Below are positions 29,842 to 42,113 of a stretch of 64,000 nt of DNA, piece by piece. This DNA comes from Aerolutibacter ruishenii (GTDB lineage Bacteria > Pseudomonadota > Gammaproteobacteria > Xanthomonadales > Xanthomonadaceae), in the NCBI RefSeq assembly GCF_007830115.1, contig NZ_VLKP01000010.1, positions 95,453 to 159,452 of the forward strand, given 5' to 3'. Numbering within the stretch: position 1 is the first letter of the stretch; every line of letters starts with the position of its first letter. The notes below the pieces were generated by a model. That model saw only the letters and a program-made list of their open reading frames with translations, ran no database searches and was not told the DNA's origin. Both the position numbers and the translations under genes were made by a program.

Positions 29842-30525
29842 TCAGATGCCTTCGACGCGCCGGGCTTCCATGAACTTGCCGCTCCAGTAGCCGGTCTCCA
29901 GGCTGGACACGGTCACGTCCTTGCCCTTGCTGGGGGCATGCACGAAGCGGCCTTCGCCCACGTAGATGCCCACGTGGTCCACCCGGCCCTTGCGGCCGAA
30001 GAACACCAGGTCGCCCGCGGCCAGTTGTGCGCGGTCGCTGATGGCGCGCCCGGTCTGGGCCATGTCACGGGACACGCGCGGCAATTCGATCCCCAGGGCG
30101 TTGCGGAACACGTAGCCCACCAGGCCGCTGCAATCGAAGCCGTCCGGCGTGGTTCCGCCCCAGCGGTATGGAGTGCCCAGCAGGGCCAGCGCGCGCGACA
30201 GCACCGACTTCACGCCGGTTGACGGGGCCGCGTCGGCCTCGGCGCGGTGGGCCAGGCCCGCGCCAGGGACCAGCAGGCGGTTCAGATCGCCGGCCAGCAT
30301 CAGGGCGCGGTCCGAAAAGCTGGGGGAGTCGCTGACGCTGGTACGCGGGGCCGGGGCGTCGGCCGAATCGGCTGCCATGGAGCCCGCGACCTGGGGCGGC
30401 TGGGCGAACGCAGGCGCGGCCGCAATGGCCAGCACCAGCGGCAAGAAGAGTCGGGCAAGCCCACGCGTGGCGTGGTTGGAGTTGGCGGCGGAGAGGCTGC
30501 CGTGGCGAGATTTGGGATTCGTCAC
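29842..30525 (-). CDS. NlpC/P60 (C40) cell-wall hydrolase, exported
   Basis: 227 residues. A signal peptide ends at about APAFAQ (42). A Ser/Ala/Pro-rich spacer precedes the NlpC/P60 domain (about 104-227). Catalytic Cys132 is in FDCSGLVGYV, with His184 (VDHVGIYVG) and His196 (FVHAPSKG) completing the site. Such enzymes cut D-Glu-mDAP-type peptide bonds in peptidoglycan. A closely similar gene follows upstream on the same strand (30642-31256); the catalytic domains share GTPYRWGG, DCSGLV and HVGIYVGEGRFVHAP. The two are tandem paralogues. Confidence 0.9.
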   Translation of the reverse strand: MTNPKSRHGSLSAANSNHATRGLARLFLPLVLAIAAAPAFAQPPQVAGSMAADSADAPAPRTSVSDSPSFSDRALMLAGDLNRLLVPGAGLAHRAEADAAPSTGVKSVLSRALALLGTPYRWGGTTPDGFDCSGLVGYVFRNALGIELPRVSRDMAQTGRAISDRAQLAAGDLVFFGRKGRVDHVGIYVGEGRFVHAPSKGKDVTVSSLETGYWSGKFMEARRVEGI

Positions 30526-30641
30526 GCGGTCATCACTGGGTCGTCACGCCGCGATCATGCCTTCCGGATCGGTTCATTTGGTTCATAAATCGTTAAATTG
30601 TCGTTAATACCCAGGCTGGATGTCGCAAAACCTGTCGGATG

Positions 30642-31256
30642 TCACTCCAGCACCCGTCGGGCGCCGCTGTAGTGATCCCGCCAGTAGTGCCCGTCCAGAT
30701 GGTCCAGCCGGACCGTCCCACCGGTTGTCGGGGCGTGCACGAAGCGGCCTTCGCCCACGTAGATGCCTACGTGGTTGACCCCCGAGCGGTTGCCGAAGAA
30801 GACCAGATCGCCCGCCGCCAGCCGCTCGGGCTTGATCCGGTCGCCCTGGTACTCGGCCAGTGCCCGCGAGGTGCGCGGCAGGTTGAGGGCCAGCACGTCG
30901 CGGTAGACGAAGTTCACCAGTCCGCTGCAGTCGAAACCGCCGTCCGGGGTGTTGCCGCCCCAGCGATAGGGCGTGCCGACCAGGCTGATGGCGCGCATCA
31001 GCACCGCATTGGCGGCCACGGGGTCGGATGGGGCCACCACGGGCCAGTGGCGAGCGGCGGGTGGCGCGGCGGGACGGACCGCCTCCTTGTGGCCGCCGCA
31101 GCCGGCCATCGCCAGCGCAAGCAGCAGGGCGGTGGGCAGCAGGCGGAATCCCCGGCGGACCGACGGGCGCGCAGCGTCGGGAATGGCGCAGCCGGGCCCG
31201 CGTGCTGGCGCGGGGGCGAGCTTGCCGGGATAATGCGCATCCTTCGTCACGGCCAA
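30642..31256 (-). CDS. NlpC/P60 (C40) cell-wall hydrolase, lipoprotein
   Basis: 204 residues; a lipobox ALAMAGC marks lipid Cys53. The 40 residues before the hydrophobic stretch are unusually long for a signal peptide, but no other good start codon lies between. Catalytic Cys110 (FDCSGLVNFVY), His162 and His174 form the NlpC/P60 site. It is the lipid-anchored sister of the neighbouring enzyme, 116 bases away. Both are predicted peptidoglycan endopeptidases. Confidence 0.85.
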   Translation of the reverse strand: MAVTKDAHYPGKLAPAPARGPGCAIPDAARPSVRRGFRLLPTALLLALAMAGCGGHKEAVRPAAPPAARHWPVVAPSDPVAANAVLMRAISLVGTPYRWGGNTPDGGFDCSGLVNFVYRDVLALNLPRTSRALAEYQGDRIKPERLAAGDLVFFGNRSGVNHVGIYVGEGRFVHAPTTGGTVRLDHLDGHYWRDHYSGARRVLE

Positions 31257-31375
31257 CAGCTTGGCCGGTCACGACGGGCCCGGCAACCCCGGGTCACCGC
31301 CTGGCGGCCGCAACCGCGGCCCCGCCTGCCTTCCCTTCTGCCGCCTGCCGGCATCCAGCCCCTGCGAAGACCGCC

Positions 31376-31855
31376 ATGAACATCGAGAAAGACCGCGTCG
31401 TCCTGTTCCACTACACCGTTTCCGAGCAGGGCCAGGAGCCGCTGGAGTCGTCCGAGGGCCGTGAGCCGCTGGCCATCCTGATCGGCCACAACAACATCAT
31501 CCCGGGCCTGGAGAAGGCGATGGAAGGCAAGGCCGCCGGCGACAAGTTCGAGGTGGATGTGGCCGCCACCGATGCCTACGGCGAGCGCCGCGAGGGCATG
31601 ACCCAGCGCGTGCCCAAGAAGCACTTCCAGGGCGCGAAGCTCGTTCCGGGCATGCAGGCCGTGCTGCCGACCAACTTCGGTCCGCGCGCGGTGACCATCC
31701 AGAAGGTGGGCATGAGCGTGGTCGACGTTGACCTGAACCACCCGATGGCCGGCAAGGACCTGCACTTCGCCATCGAGATCGTGGAAGTGCGCGAAGCCGC
31801 TGCCGAGGAAATCGAGCACGGTCACGTGCACGGCACGGGCGGTCACGAACACTGA
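31376..31855 (+). CDS. slyD: FKBP-type peptidyl-prolyl isomerase SlyD
   Basis: 159 residues with FKBP and IF (insert-in-flap) domains: DRVVLFHYTVSEQGQE, NNIIPGLEKAMEGKAAGDKF, then RVPKKHFQG. The tail EHGHVHGTGGHEH is short but His-rich, like the metal-binding tail of SlyD. It catalyses proline isomerisation and chaperones, and may bind Ni2+ or Zn2+ in the cytoplasm. Two strong hairpins follow the gene. Confidence 0.9.
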   Translation: MNIEKDRVVLFHYTVSEQGQEPLESSEGREPLAILIGHNNIIPGLEKAMEGKAAGDKFEVDVAATDAYGERREGMTQRVPKKHFQGAKLVPGMQAVLPTNFGPRAVTIQKVGMSVVDVDLNHPMAGKDLHFAIEIVEVREAAAEEIEHGHVHGTGGHEH

Positions 31856-31865
31856 TCCATGGTGT

Positions 31866-31923
31866 CGCCGGCAGGCTGCCGGCGTGCCTTGCCCTGCAAC
31901 GGCCCGCACCCGCGGGCCGTTGC
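31866..31923. terminator. Two tandem hairpins after slyD
   Basis: The first, 31866-31884, has 9-base arms around one base (CGCCGGCAG / CTGCCGGCG). The second, 31896-31923, has a perfect 12-base stem with loop ACCC. Neither has a T tract, so they may act as processing or Rho-linked ends rather than classic terminators. Confidence 0.4.
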
Positions 31924-32036
31924 CGCTTCCGGGCCATCAAGGATGCGCCGCGTGCGTCCGCCCGGAGCACCGGTTCGCCGAATGTCGGATCCGACGTGGT
32001 TGCTGCGGCCGCCCACTCAATCCGTACACTTTGCCC

Positions 32037-33293
32037 ATGGAACAACGTGATGACGTGGTGGTGGTGGGCGCGGGCGTCTCGGGCCTGGCCAGTGCGCTGG
32101 CCCTGCTGGAGGCCGGCCGCGGGGTACGCGTGATCGACGCTGGCAGGGTGGGGGGCGGTGCCTCGCACGGCAACTGCGGCACCATCACCCCCAGCCACGC
32201 CCCCCCGCTGGCGGCGCCGGGCACGGTGTTGAAGGCATTGAAGTGGATGCTGACGCCGGATGCCCCGCTGTACGTCCCGCCGCGCCTGGACCCGCGGCTG
32301 TGGCAGTGGTTCCTGCATTTCGCGCTGCGCTGCAACCAGCGCGACTGGGAGCGTAGCGCCCGCGCGAAGGCGACGATGCTGAACGATGCGCGGGCGCGAC
32401 TGCCGCGGCTGATCGAGCGCCACGGGTTGGCCTGCGAGTTCATGGAATCAGGCGAGGACTATGTGTTCCGCGATGCCGCCGCGTTCGCCCAGGGCCAACG
32501 CGAACTGGCCCTGCTGCGCGAGCTCGGGATCGACGTGGAACTGATCGACGGCCCCGCCTATGAGGCGCAGGAACCCGCGGTGAAGCCGGGCATGGCCGGT
32601 GCCATCCGCTTCTCCGGCGATGCCGCGCTGCGCCCGGACGTGTACGTCGCCGAACTGGCGCGTGCCGTGCGCGCACTCGGCGGCGTCATCGACGAACAAC
32701 GGCCACTGCAGGCCATCGACACCGCTGCGGACGGCATGCGCATCGAAACATCGCAGGGTGCGTTGCACGCGCGGGATGTCGTCATCGCCACCGGTGCCTG
32801 GTCGCCGCGGCTGGCCCGGGTGATCGGCGTGCCGGCGCTGCGCCGTGCGATGCAGCCGGGCAAGGGGTATTCGATCACCTACGCACCGCCAGCAATGGTG
32901 CCGCGCCGCCCGCTCGTGCTGCGTGAGCGCTCGGTGTGCGTCACCGCGTGGCGCAGTGGCTTCCGCCTCGGCAGCACCATGGAATTCTCCGGCTTCGACG
33001 ACACGCTCAACGCGCGCCGCCTCGGTGCGCTGGAACGCGGCGCAGCCGAGTACCTGCACCAGCCCGTCGGACCCGAGGTACGCGAGCGCTGGTTCGGCTG
33101 GCGGCCGATGTGCGTGGACGATGTGCCCATCATCGGTCGCGTCCCCGGCCGCCCCGGCCTGTGGCTTGCCACGGGCCACGGCATGATGGGCGTGGGCATG
33201 AGCGCGGCGACCGGACAACTGGTCGCGGACCTGGTCACCGGCCAGCCCCCTGCGCTCGACCCGGCGCCCTACCGGGTCGAGCGACTGCGCTGA
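32037..33293 (+). CDS. FAD-dependent oxidoreductase (D-amino acid dehydrogenase/DAO type)
   Basis: 418 residues. The N-terminal FAD dinucleotide motif is VVVVGAGVSGLASALALLE, with GGGASHGNCGTITPSHAP following, typical of DadA-like enzymes. The substrate half includes GKGYSITYAPP and the late GWRPMCVDDVPIIGRVPGRP with GHGMMGVGMSAATGQLVADL. It probably oxidises a D-amino acid or imino acid. The direct neighbour is hutG, which may point to amino-acid breakdown, but a DadA name is not proved. Confidence 0.82.
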   Translation: MEQRDDVVVVGAGVSGLASALALLEAGRGVRVIDAGRVGGGASHGNCGTITPSHAPPLAAPGTVLKALKWMLTPDAPLYVPPRLDPRLWQWFLHFALRCNQRDWERSARAKATMLNDARARLPRLIERHGLACEFMESGEDYVFRDAAAFAQGQRELALLRELGIDVELIDGPAYEAQEPAVKPGMAGAIRFSGDAALRPDVYVAELARAVRALGGVIDEQRPLQAIDTAADGMRIETSQGALHARDVVIATGAWSPRLARVIGVPALRRAMQPGKGYSITYAPPAMVPRRPLVLRERSVCVTAWRSGFRLGSTMEFSGFDDTLNARRLGALERGAAEYLHQPVGPEVRERWFGWRPMCVDDVPIIGRVPGRPGLWLATGHGMMGVGMSAATGQLVADLVTGQPPALDPAPYRVERLR

Positions 33294-33361
33294 TCGCCTG
33301 CCCGGCAACGCGGGAGCGGCCCGCGCATGCGGCTTAAACTGTGCGGCGACCTCCGTGACCA

Positions 33362-34177
33362 ATGCCTGCCATGCCCCCTGACACGATCAGCGACACGTTC
33401 ACCCTGCATCGCGGCACCGAGCCACTGCTGGTAAGCCTGCCGCACGATGGCAGTGCGATTCCTGCAGCGCTGGCCGAACGCATGACGCCCGAAGCGCGAC
33501 GCGCCCCCGACACCGACTGGCACGTCTCGCGGTTGTATGCCTTCGCCCGCGACCTGGGCGCGTCGATGCTGGTGCCCAAGTACTCGCGTTACGTGGTTGA
33601 CCTCAATCGGCCGGAGGATGACACCTCGCTGTACCCGGGGCAGAACACGACGGGCCTGTGCCCGGCCGTGCGTTTTACGGGTGAGCCGGTGTACCTGGAA
33701 GAGCAGGCACCGTTACCCGACGAAGTGTCGGCGCGCTTGGAAACCTACTGGCGTCCCTACCATCTGGCCCTTGCGGAAGAACTGGCGCGGCTGAAGACCG
33801 ATCACGGCCGTGTGGTGCTTTGGGAAGGCCACTCCATCCGTGGCAGCGGTTTGCAGTTCCTGTTCGAAGGCCGCTTGCCGGACCTCAACCTGGGCACCGC
33901 TGCGGGTGCCAGTTGCTCGCCTGCGGTGCAGCAACGGCTGGAGGCCGTGCTGGGTGGGCAGGGCGATTACGACTGGGTGGCCAACGGCCGTTTCAAGGGC
34001 GGCCATATCACTCGCCACTACGGCCGCCCCGGTGAGGGCGTCGACGCGGTGCAACTGGAAATCAGCCAGCGCAACTACATGGACGAGGATTCGTTCGAGT
34101 ATGACGAGGCCAAGGCCGGTCGTCTGCAGCGCGTGCTGCGTCCGATGCTGGAGGCGGCGCTGGCTGCGCTGCGTTGA
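33362..34177 (+). CDS. hutG: N-formylglutamate deformylase
   Basis: 271 residues (ATG 33362; ATG 33371 is also possible). Motifs fit the HutG/FGase family: VSLPHDGSAIP, DTDWHVSRLYAFARD, KYSRYVVDLNRP, WEGHSIRG, and KGGHITRHYGRP. It converts N-formyl-L-glutamate to glutamate and formate, the last step of one histidine degradation route. No other hut genes are in view. Confidence 0.88.
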   Translation: MPAMPPDTISDTFTLHRGTEPLLVSLPHDGSAIPAALAERMTPEARRAPDTDWHVSRLYAFARDLGASMLVPKYSRYVVDLNRPEDDTSLYPGQNTTGLCPAVRFTGEPVYLEEQAPLPDEVSARLETYWRPYHLALAEELARLKTDHGRVVLWEGHSIRGSGLQFLFEGRLPDLNLGTAAGASCSPAVQQRLEAVLGGQGDYDWVANGRFKGGHITRHYGRPGEGVDAVQLEISQRNYMDEDSFEYDEAKAGRLQRVLRPMLEAALAALR

Positions 34178-34298
34178 TCCAACCGCTTCGGCTGGATCGC
34201 CGCGCCACCAAGGCTCTCGCTAGCTGCACCACATCAACCCAACTGCCGCAACCAAGGTGGCGGCTTCACCAGATCTGCCTGCAAAGAATTGCCGGCAA

Positions 34299-36188
34299 TC
34301 AGACTTCCAGCGACGCGAGGTCGCCCTTGGTCTCCAACCACGTCTTCCGATCGCCCGCCCGCTTCTTCGCCAGCAGCATGTCCATCAGCGAGTGCGTCTG
34401 GCTGTTGTCGTCCACCGTCAGCTGCACCAGGCGGCGCGTGTCCGGATGGATCGTCGATTCGCGCAATTGCGACGGATTCATCTCACCAAGACCCTTGAAG
34501 CGCGTGACGTTCACCGCCCCGCGGATTTTCTCGCGCTCGATCTTCTCCAGCAGGATGCGCTTCTCTTCCTCGTCCAGCGCGTAGAACACCTGCTTGCCCA
34601 CGTCCACGCGGAACAGCGGCGGCATCGCCACGAACACGTGCCCGGCCGCGACCAGCGACGGAAAATGCTTCAGGAACAGCGCCGTCAGCAGCGTGGCGAT
34701 GTGCAGGCCGTCGGAGTCCGCGTCGGCCAGGATCACCACCTTGCCGTAGCGCAGCCCGCTCAGGTCGTCCTTGCCCGGATCGCAGCCGATCGCCACTGCA
34801 AGGTCATGCACTTCCTGCGAGGCCAGCACGCTGCCCGAGGCCACTTCCCACGTGTTGAGGATCTTGCCGCGCAGCGGCAGGATCGCCTGGAAGTCCTTGT
34901 CGCGCGCCTGCTTCGCGCTGCCGCCGGCCGAATCGCCTTCCACCAGGAACAGCTCGGTGCGCGACAGGTCCTGCGCGGTGCAGTCGGCCAGCTTGCCGGG
35001 CAGGGCGGGGCCCTGGGTGACCTTCTTGCGGGTCACCTGCTTCTCGGTCTTCAAGCGCGCCGACGCGCGTTCGATGGCCAGCTGCGCGATCTTCTCGCCC
35101 AGTTCCACGTGCTGGTTGAGCCAAAGCGTGAATGCATCGTGCGCCGCGCCTTCGACAAAGCCCGCGGCCTGCCGCGACGACAGCCGCTCCTTGGTCTGCC
35201 CGCTGAACTGCGGATCGGTCAGTTTGATGCTGAGCACGAAGGCCACGCGGTCCCACACGTCCTCCGGCGCCAGCTTCACGCCGCGCGGCAGCAGGTTGCG
35301 GAAGTCGCAGAACTCGCGCAGCGCCTCGGTGAAGCCGGTGCGCAGGCCGTTGACGTGCGTGCCGTGCTGCGCGGTGGGGATCAGGTTGACGTAGCTCTCC
35401 TGCACCAGCTCGCCGTCGGGCACCCACGCCACCGCCCAGTCGGCGGTTTCGGTTTCCTTGGTCAGCTTGCCGACGAACAGCTCCGGCGGCAGCAGCTCGC
35501 GGCCTTCAAGTTCACCGCGCAGGTAGTCGCGCAGGCCGTCCTCGTAGTACCACTCCAGCTTCTCGCCGCTGGCCTCGTCGAACAGCTTGACCGTCAGGCC
35601 GGGGCACAGCACCGCCTTGGCGCGCAGCAGGTGCTTGATCGCGCGCAGGTTGAACTTCGGCGTGTCGAAGTACCTGGCGTCCGGCCAGAAGCGAACGCGG
35701 GTGCCGGTGTTCTTCTTGCCAACGCTGCCGACCACTTCCAGCGGCGTGGCGCGGTCGCCATCGCGGAAGGTCATGCGGTATTCATTGCCATCGCGCTTGA
35801 TCAGCACTTCCACCAGCGTGGACAGCGCGTTGACCACGCTCACGCCCACGCCGTGCAGGCCGCCGGAGAACGCGTAGTTCTTGTTGCTGAACTTGCCGCC
35901 GGCGTGCAGGCGGGTGAGGATCAGTTCCACGCCCGGGATGCCTTCCTCCGGGTGGATGTCCACCGGCATGCCGCGGCCGTCGTCGGAGACCGCGCAACTG
36001 CCATCGCCGTACAGGGTCACTTCAATGGTCTTCGCGTGGCCGGCCAGCGCCTCGTCCACCGCGTTGTCGATGACCTCCTGCGCCAGGTGGTTGGGGCGGG
36101 CGGTGTCGGTGTACATGCCCGGGCGGCGCTTGACCGGGTCCAACCCGGACAGGACTTCGATGTCGGCGGCGTTATAGCGGTTGTTCAT
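34299..36188 (-). CDS. parE: DNA topoisomerase IV subunit B
   Basis: 629 residues from ATG 36188; the frame is open upstream to 36326, but that leader is unlike the family. The GHKL ATPase core is EVIDNAVDEALAG and GDGSCAVSDDGRGMPVDIHP. The TOPRIM domain has LFLVEGDSAGGSAKQARD and ILADADSDGLHI. It supplies ATP hydrolysis to topoisomerase IV, which decatenates daughter chromosomes and is the target of some antibiotics. parC is not in the window. Confidence 0.95.
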   Translation of the reverse strand: MNNRYNAADIEVLSGLDPVKRRPGMYTDTARPNHLAQEVIDNAVDEALAGHAKTIEVTLYGDGSCAVSDDGRGMPVDIHPEEGIPGVELILTRLHAGGKFSNKNYAFSGGLHGVGVSVVNALSTLVEVLIKRDGNEYRMTFRDGDRATPLEVVGSVGKKNTGTRVRFWPDARYFDTPKFNLRAIKHLLRAKAVLCPGLTVKLFDEASGEKLEWYYEDGLRDYLRGELEGRELLPPELFVGKLTKETETADWAVAWVPDGELVQESYVNLIPTAQHGTHVNGLRTGFTEALREFCDFRNLLPRGVKLAPEDVWDRVAFVLSIKLTDPQFSGQTKERLSSRQAAGFVEGAAHDAFTLWLNQHVELGEKIAQLAIERASARLKTEKQVTRKKVTQGPALPGKLADCTAQDLSRTELFLVEGDSAGGSAKQARDKDFQAILPLRGKILNTWEVASGSVLASQEVHDLAVAIGCDPGKDDLSGLRYGKVVILADADSDGLHIATLLTALFLKHFPSLVAAGHVFVAMPPLFRVDVGKQVFYALDEEEKRILLEKIEREKIRGAVNVTRFKGLGEMNPSQLRESTIHPDTRRLVQLTVDDNSQTHSLMDMLLAKKRAGDRKTWLETKGDLASLEV

Positions 36189-36423
36189 GCGGGTACTGCC
36201 GATGGCGTAGGGGCGAGCGGAGCGGCGAGGATGGCGAGGCGGGCCGGGCGGGTCAAGCGCGGCGGGGCCAGTGTGACGGGGCCAGTGTGGACCACGCGTA
36301 TCGCAAGCACTGAGATGGGGACTCATTCAGGCAGCGGCCACCCGCTTATGGATAACCTGTCCATGTCACACAACGATGCGACCGACGTCGGCCCGCCGGG
36401 CCACCCGCCGCAACGGAGGCCTC

Positions 36424-36681
36424 ATGACATTTCGCAAGCTCCTGATCCTTGGCCTGGTCGTGACCGCCCTGATGGGCTCGGTGGCGGCCATGTCGCAGCA
36501 GGCCGTGCCCACGCAGCCTGAACCCGCCAAGGCCGATGCCGCGAAGGCCAAGGCCGAAGCAGAACGCAAGCAGGCCGAGGCCAGGCAGAAGGCTGAAGCC
36601 GGCAGGGCCAAGTCGGCCAAGGCCGCCGAAGCCCGCAAGGCCGTCGCCGGTCAGGATGAGCCGGAGGAAGAGGGTCGCTGA
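36424..36681 (+). CDS. Small Ala/Lys/Glu-rich exported protein
   Basis: 85 residues from ATG 36424, with GGAGG six bases upstream. Residues 1-24 form a signal or anchor helix (LLILGLVVTALMGSVAA). The rest (about 35-75) is a continuous charged repeat of A-K-A-E-type heptads, predicted coiled coil. It is not recognised, and no function is proposed. It is followed by a strong terminator. Confidence 0.65.
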   Translation: MTFRKLLILGLVVTALMGSVAAMSQQAVPTQPEPAKADAAKAKAEAERKQAEARQKAEAGRAKSAKAAEARKAVAGQDEPEEEGR

Positions 36682-36708
36682 ACCCCGCTTCCGCGCCAGA
36701 ACGCCCCC

Positions 36709-36740
36709 AACGCCCCGGCAAGTCCGGGGCGTTATTGTTT
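36709..36740 (+). terminator. Intrinsic terminator after the small Ala/Lys-rich gene
   Basis: Perfect stem AACGCCCCGG / CCGGGGCGTT with a CAAGT loop, followed by ATTGTTT. Confidence 0.8.
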
Positions 36741-36900
36741 CCGTTGTCGGCCATTCAGACAGCGCGGGGTGCGTAAGTGCCTGTAAAAAAAGGAAGTGCG
36801 CTACGTCTCCGCCTCGCGAAGCCAGCCGGCAATCCGGGAAATCCCTCATTCGCGATTCGTGATTCATCGGCCGGCGGGGCAAGGCTGCATAGCGTCGGCA

Positions 36901-36926
36901 TGTCGTCGACGGCGATCGCCGCGACA
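36901..36926. promoter_or_regulatory. Dyad upstream of Ala-rich exported protein gene
   Basis: A perfect 12-base palindrome CGGCGATCGCCG is at 36910-36921, flanked by TGTCG and CGACA (36901-36905, 36922-36926) with a 4-base bulge on one side. It lies 36 bases before the ATG at 36957. It could be an operator or a hairpin in the leader; no regulator is known. Confidence 0.3.
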
Positions 36927-36956
36927 CGCCCCGAACCATAGCGAAGGAGTTCCACC

Positions 36957-37622
36957 ATGAAGCAGCGCACGTATCTCCTGTCGATTCTTCTCGCCACTGC
37001 CGTGGCCCCCGTCGCGTCCGCCCAGGTGCTGGGTGGCGGCGTGAACATCGGCGGCGGCGCCGGCATCCAGGCCGGCCCGGTCAATGTCGGTGGCGCTGCC
37101 AACATCCGCACCGACGTCGGCGCGGAAACCCGTGCCGTTGAACGCACCTCCCGCGCTGCGCGCCGTGCCGCCGCCCGGGCCGAGGCCGAAGGCCGGGCCA
37201 CGGCCGAAACCTCGGTGGCCACCGGTGCCCAGGTGGCCGGTGCCGTTGCTGGAACGGCCCAGGCGGCCGGCGCGGCTGCCGCCCAGGGTGCGGGCCAGGC
37301 CGCCGCTGGCGGTGCCACTTCCGGTCGGGGCCTGACCCAGGCTGCGGCCGCCCAGGCTGCCCAGGTCAACGCTTCTGCGTCGGCCGATGCATCGGCCAAC
37401 GGTGCACTGCACGCCAACCACAACGCCGTGACCGCAGTGTCGGGCAATGCCTCCGCAGCAGCCAACAGCGCGCTGACCGGTGAGGCGGGTCGCGCCGTCG
37501 ACACTGCCAAGGCCGACAAGGACGAGGCGTCCGCGTCGTCGGAAGGCCGCCAGCGCGCCGAAGGCAAGGCGACCCGCGAAGGCAAGGCCGGCAAGCGCAA
37601 TCGTGATCGCAACGAACCCTGA
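36957..37622 (+). CDS. Secreted Ala/Gly-rich low-complexity protein
   Basis: 221 residues from ATG 36957 with AAGGAG nine bases upstream. A signal peptide ends near VAPVASAQ. The mature part starts with GGGVNIGGGAGIQAGPVNVG, an imperfect Gly-rich repeat of the beta-type. It then passes through Ala-rich stretches (AGAVAGTAQAAGAAAAQGAG) to a charged tail of Lys/Arg/Glu. The protein is not recognised. Composition suggests an exported, possibly surface or matrix-like, flexible protein; this is inference only. Confidence 0.65.
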   Translation: MKQRTYLLSILLATAVAPVASAQVLGGGVNIGGGAGIQAGPVNVGGAANIRTDVGAETRAVERTSRAARRAAARAEAEGRATAETSVATGAQVAGAVAGTAQAAGAAAAQGAGQAAAGGATSGRGLTQAAAAQAAQVNASASADASANGALHANHNAVTAVSGNASAAANSALTGEAGRAVDTAKADKDEASASSEGRQRAEGKATREGKAGKRNRDRNEP

Positions 37623-39440
<1,818 letters not shown>

Positions 39441-39492
39441 TCACTCTCGCCATCCACACCGTGATGACGATGACCCTCAAGGAGCGTGCCTG

Positions 39493-40326
39493 ATGAACCT
39501 GTGCGGTTTCGAGGTCGGCCTCGACAAGCCGTTCTTCCTGATCGCCGGCCCGTGCGTGATCGAGTCGATGCAGCTGCAGCTCGACACCGCCGGCACGCTC
39601 AAGGAAATCACCTCCGAGCTGGGCATCCCCTTCATCTTCAAGTCCAGCTTCGACAAGGCCAACCGCACCTCGGGCACCAGCTTCCGCGGCCCGGGCCTTG
39701 AGGAAGGCCTGAAGGTGCTGGCCGAGGTCAAGCGCCAGCTCGGCGTGCCGGTGCTGACCGACGTGCACGAGTACACCCCGATGGACGAGGTCGCGGCCGT
39801 CGTGGACGTGCTGCAGACCCCGGCGTTCCTGTGCCGCCAGACCGACTTCATCCAGAAGGTCGCGCGCGCCGGCAAGCCGGTGAACATCAAGAAGGGCCAG
39901 TTCCTGTCGCCGTGGGAAATGAAGCACGTGGCCGAGAAGGCCTTGGCCACCGGTAACAAGGACATCATGGTCTGCGAGCGCGGCGCCAGCTTCGGCTACA
40001 ACAACCTGGTCAGCGACATGCGCTCGCTGGCGGTGATGCGCGACACCGGCTGCCCGGTGGTGTTCGACGCCACCCACAGCGTGCAGCTGCCCGGCGGCGC
40101 CGGCGGCAGCAGCGGCGGCCAGCGCGAGTTCGTGCCGGTGCTGTCGCGCGCGGCGATGGCGGTGGGCATTTCCGGCATCTTCATGGAAACCCATCCCAAG
40201 CCCGAGGAAGCGCTCAGCGACGGCCCCAACGCGTGGCCGCTGCCGAAGATGCGCGCGCTGCTGGAAACGCTGCTCGACCTCGACCGCATCACCAAGAAGA
40301 ACGGCTTCCTCGAGGCCAGCGTGTGA
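39493..40326 (+). CDS. kdsA: 3-deoxy-8-phosphooctulonate (KDO-8-P) synthase
   Basis: 277 residues, beginning [20 protein letters not shown], with AAGGAG at 39479-39484. Conserved blocks are [18 protein letters not shown], and [13 protein letters not shown]. It condenses arabinose-5-phosphate and phosphoenolpyruvate to KDO-8-phosphate, a precursor of lipopolysaccharide inner core. It sits next to eno, whose product phosphoenolpyruvate is its substrate. Confidence 0.96.
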   Translation: MNLCGFEVGLDKPFFLIAGPCVIESMQLQLDTAGTLKEITSELGIPFIFKSSFDKANRTSGTSFRGPGLEEGLKVLAEVKRQLGVPVLTDVHEYTPMDEVAAVVDVLQTPAFLCRQTDFIQKVARAGKPVNIKKGQFLSPWEMKHVAEKALATGNKDIMVCERGASFGYNNLVSDMRSLAVMRDTGCPVVFDATHSVQLPGGAGGSSGGQREFVPVLSRAAMAVGISGIFMETHPKPEEALSDGPNAWPLPKMRALLETLLDLDRITKKNGFLEASV

Positions 40327-40336
40327 ATGTCCCGGG

Positions 40337-41714
<1,378 letters not shown>

Positions 41715-41729
41715 GGGCCCAGTCGCCGC

Positions 41730-42113
41730 ATGCGCTGGATCCGGGTCCTGCTGGTGGCGCTGGTCGCGCTGCTTGTGTTCCTGCAGATGCGCCTGTGGTT
41801 CGGGGAGGGCGGCAGCCGTTCGGTGGCCGACCTCCAGCAGAAGGTCGAAGCGCAGGCCCGCGAGAACGGCGGGCTGAAACAGCGCAATGATGCGCTGGCG
41901 GCGGAAGTCGAGGACCTGAAGTCCGGCGAGGCCGCGGTCGAGGACCGCGCGCGCAGCGAACTGGGCATGATCAAGCCCGGCGAGACGTTCTACCGCGTGG
42001 TGGAGCCGCAGGGTGCAGGCGCGGCATCCGATGGTGGTGCCGATGACTCCGGAGCCCCTGCCGACGTTGCCGGAGAGTCTGGGTCCGACGGCGAAGGTCG
42101 GCCTGCGCCGTGA
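41730..42113 (+). CDS. ftsB: Cell division protein FtsB
   Basis: 127 residues: one membrane helix (VLLVALVALLVFLQMRLWF), a coiled coil of about 35 residues (LQQKVEAQARENGGLKQRN), and the conserved RSELGMIKPGETFYRVV. It joins FtsL and FtsQ in the divisome. The tail after residue 95 is longer than usual, Gly/Ala/Asp-rich and probably disordered. Its stop overlaps the ispD start by 4 bases (GTGA). Confidence 0.9.
   Translation: MRWIRVLLVALVALLVFLQMRLWFGEGGSRSVADLQQKVEAQARENGGLKQRNDALAAEVEDLKSGEAAVEDRARSELGMIKPGETFYRVVEPQGAGAASDGGADDSGAPADVAGESGSDGEGRPAP

Noticed and set aside
32037..33293. Naming the FAD oxidoreductase dadA
   Set aside because: The FAD motif fits DadA, but so do several glycine- and proline-type oxidases; neighbours do not decide.
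36346..36355. TTATGGATAA near the parE start as a DnaA or LexA site
   Set aside because: It is a single site with a mismatch to the DnaA consensus and no resemblance to the LexA box; expected by chance.
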